From: Ectocarpus siliculosus
Lineage: Eukaryota > Sar > Phaeophyceae > Ectocarpales > Ectocarpaceae
Assembly (NCBI GenBank): GCA_000310025.1
Contig: FN648038.1
Location: 95,126-159,125, forward strand
DNA length: 64,000 nt
Direction of reading: 5' to 3'
Positions 62,501 to 64,000 of this stretch are shown one piece after another; within the stretch, counting starts at the first letter, position 1; each line of letters starts with the position of its first letter. The translations under genes and the position numbers were made by a program. The notes below the pieces were generated by a model. The model was not told the origin of the DNA, made no database searches, and worked only from the letters and a program-made list of their open reading frames with translations.

Positions 62501-62774
62501 GGTCCGCATTGCCAACAGCCTCTGCTCTGTAGATCACCAGGTCCATGCCCTTCCGCGTGTTTTCGGAGCAGGTCGTAGGCCACTTCGACAGCGATAGCAT
62601 CGCATCGTTTACGTCACCATCGTATACCGGAACGACGACGGCCAATACATTGCCATGCCAATCTTGAGCAGGGTAGTATGTATATGACCAACGGGAGAGC
62701 AGGTTCGGGTACAGCATCCACACGCCCAAGGTACAGAAGCTTGAAGCTATGGCGGATAGCAAGGCGTACCGCAT
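51306..62774 (-). CDS. Multidomain type II membrane glycosyltransferase-like protein, 1200 aa
   Basis: Twelve exons join in frame from ATG to stop: 62774-62424, 61480-61204, 60598-60529, 60324-60231, 59015-58542, 57768-57305, 56117-55637, 55268-54702, 54146-53885, 53156-53051, 52628-52461 and 51594-51306. A signal anchor spans about residues 4-20 (ALLSAIASSFCTLGVWML). Domain 1 (about 35-300) has VLAVVVPVYDGDV, the acidic motif IIEWD (150-154) and FWVKGSTLAGTEFH. Two cysteine-rich repeats follow (about 300-535), each with CDxxC, a later CRxC and an I(M/L)C.T.EPP end. A middle domain (about 577-700) contains GNGTRLIYYM and KDTH. The C-terminal domain (about 740-1180) has VVVVVADADV and the DxD-type motif HLDSD (977-981). 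Golgi sugar transfer to cell-wall or secreted glycans is inferred; donor and acceptor are unknown. A further in-frame ATG lies at 63092, in the dispersed repeat. Confidence 0.78.
53508..53534. repeat. (TG)n microsatellite
   Basis: About 13 TG units in the intron between exons 9 and 10 of the large glycosyltransferase-like gene. Confidence 0.95.
59225..60055. repeat. TCATGACC-rich intronic array
   Basis: Dozens of partly palindromic units built from TCATGACC, GGTCATGAC, CGATCATGA and GGGTCATGACC fill two blocks (59235-59425 and 59860-60050). Between them lies a stretch with three copies of GCTAGGTTGGTG(T/C)(T/G)GATG-like sequence. The array is in intron 4 of the large glycosyltransferase-like gene. 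Confidence 0.85.
60478..60504. repeat. (TCTG)n microsatellite
   Basis: Six TCTG units in the intron between exons 3 and 4 of the large glycosyltransferase-like gene, about 25 bp downstream of the exon 3 donor. Confidence 0.9.
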
Positions 62775-64000
62775 TTTCGTCCTGGGTGCTTCGGAGAGAC
62801 TCGATGATCCCGGACCCAGGGCAACCGTTGTCCCCGGCTCTTGAGTATCAGGTCGAAGAGAAATATTGTCGACGAGACTCGACTTACTACCGTTGTTGTC
62901 CTCGGAGTACCGTTTAGAGACCCTGGGTACGAACAGCAGCCAATGCGTCAGACATGCAGAGAAAGGGAGTAGCGTCAGACATGCAGAGGAAGGGAGTATC
63001 CACCGCATGAGGGTACAACAGCTCTGATCGCAAACATAATGCGATGGATGCGGTCTGCGTTGCCCATGCGTATTGGCAGACGTGAATGGCATATGCAGCT
63101 GAAAGCAACACGAGCTCGTCCGATTTGGCTATTTGCACTCCGCGATGGTGCTGTATTCGTCGTTGGCAATCAAGTGGTGATACGCCCTACAGTAGTATTT
63201 GTCACCGGGGGATATTGCCACCGACGGCCTCCAGCAGATGGTGCTGATTGGGGATGGTTTTGGCCCAAGAGCTTGTCTCGGCACCCGTTCCTGCCCCTTT
63301 TCTTGTGAACATGCCACCCTGCCTCGGGGTGAAAATGGAGGGTCTTATTGAAAACACTTCCAAGTGGTCGATGCACAGGTGAATTCGATGGTCACGTTAT
63401 TGGTCAAATTTTTCGCCGAATGACGACAGTTGCACCACCAACATATTCCAGGTCTCGATATTCTGCGTGCCTCCCCAGCCAGGTCGCGTGCTCTTCGTTA
63501 TGTGAGAGAGATCGCGCCCGATATGGAGGATGGTCCTTGTTCGACATCGAATTGCCGGTTGTTTCCAAGTTGGGCAGCCTAGTTGGAAGGACACACCACG
63601 ATACACACACTGCCAAGCGCATTGACAGACCTCGCGTCTGGAATACCACAATTGCTACAGTTTACCCCTTGCATCTCATCCTACAGGGTTTGTGTGGTAT
63701 TCATTTCAGAAAGTCATGGTTTACCATGACGTCATCCCGCTAACGGCGTCGGTTGGGTCTGCTTCGTAATTTGAGCTACTCGGAGTCTCGGCCAGCCGAT
63801 GCCCGAGTATGGATGTGCACGGTCGTCATCGAAGTTGTCGTACAAGCCTCGGAGGGAGGATTCACGTCATATTCATGGGTTCTGGTACATCTCCGGCCGT
63901 TTGCCCTCATTGAACGCCAATGCGAACACGAAATACTGCATGACGCCTCCTACCATCAACATCGGGGGAAAATGACATCTGGGATACACCATATCTCAGG
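62775..64000. other. Upstream region of the large glycosyltransferase-like gene
   Basis: The first 300 bp should hold the 5' untranslated region and promoter. It contains a duplicated 24-bp segment, GCGTCAGACATGCAGAG with flank, at about 62942-62990. The dispersed repeat copy B occupies 63085-63725. Beyond it no gene is recognised up to the window edge. Confidence 0.5.
63085..63725 (-). mobile_element. Dispersed repeat, copy B
   Basis: It is the reverse-oriented relative of 45787-46475. It begins AGCAACACGAGCTCGTCCGA and ends TTCATTTCAGAAAGTCATGG. Shared landmarks include GATATTGCCACCGACGGCCT, GAGAGATCGCGCCCG and AAGTTGGGCAGCC. It lies immediately upstream of the large glycosyltransferase-like gene. 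Confidence 0.7.

Noticed and set aside
1-64000. CRISPR arrays, rRNA, bacterial operons, retroelement polymerases or integrated virus genes
   Set aside because: No such signature was found by reading either strand; repeats present are MITEs, foldback DNA and satellites.

Overview
The window looks like nuclear DNA of a brown alga (Ectocarpus-type stramenopile). The evidence is long genes split by many 0.3-3 kb GT-AG introns, exons rich in Ser/Gly/Gln/Ala triplet runs, a brown-algal style ankyrin protein, a huge membrane-anchored glycosyltransferase-like gene, and dense microsatellites, minisatellites and MITEs. No prokaryotic operon, rRNA or CRISPR array is visible. The organism call rests on style and family resemblance, not on a search.

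I rebuilt six genes by joining exons whose splice sites and reading phases agree. (1) Minus strand, 21426 to beyond the left edge: a giant coiled-coil and disordered protein (at least 2788 aa, 14 exons) with a CEP295-like N-terminus and an ALMS-like motif near its C-terminus, so a candidate centriole protein. (2) Minus, 26269-25121: a one-exon ankyrin-repeat protein. (3) Plus, 26558-32767: a four-exon, 257-aa protein with a hydrophobic targeting segment, perhaps for the plastid lumen. (4) Minus, 40053-34334: a complete eight-exon cyclin-dependent kinase of 295 aa with an unusual PGTALRE cyclin-binding helix. (5) Plus, 40498 to about 49768: a CCDC81-type protein with two HU-like domains followed by coiled coils. 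(6) Minus, 62774-51306: a complete twelve-exon, 1200-aa type II membrane protein with two glycosyltransferase-like regions separated by cysteine-rich repeats.

Genes 2/3 and 4/5 are divergent pairs with short shared upstream regions (about 290 and 445 bp). Genes 3/4 and 5/6 are convergent. Three of the six genes (CEP295-like, CDK, CCDC81-like) fit a centriole, flagellum and cell-cycle theme, which suits an organism with flagellated gametes.

Introns and intergenic DNA carry a five-copy MITE family, a 1.3 kb foldback element, a dispersed repeat present twice in opposite orientation, several minisatellites and a possible tRNA-derived SINE. A 100-N gap at 12256-12355 is followed by a homopolymer-distorted second copy of the exon beside it, which is best read as an assembly artefact.
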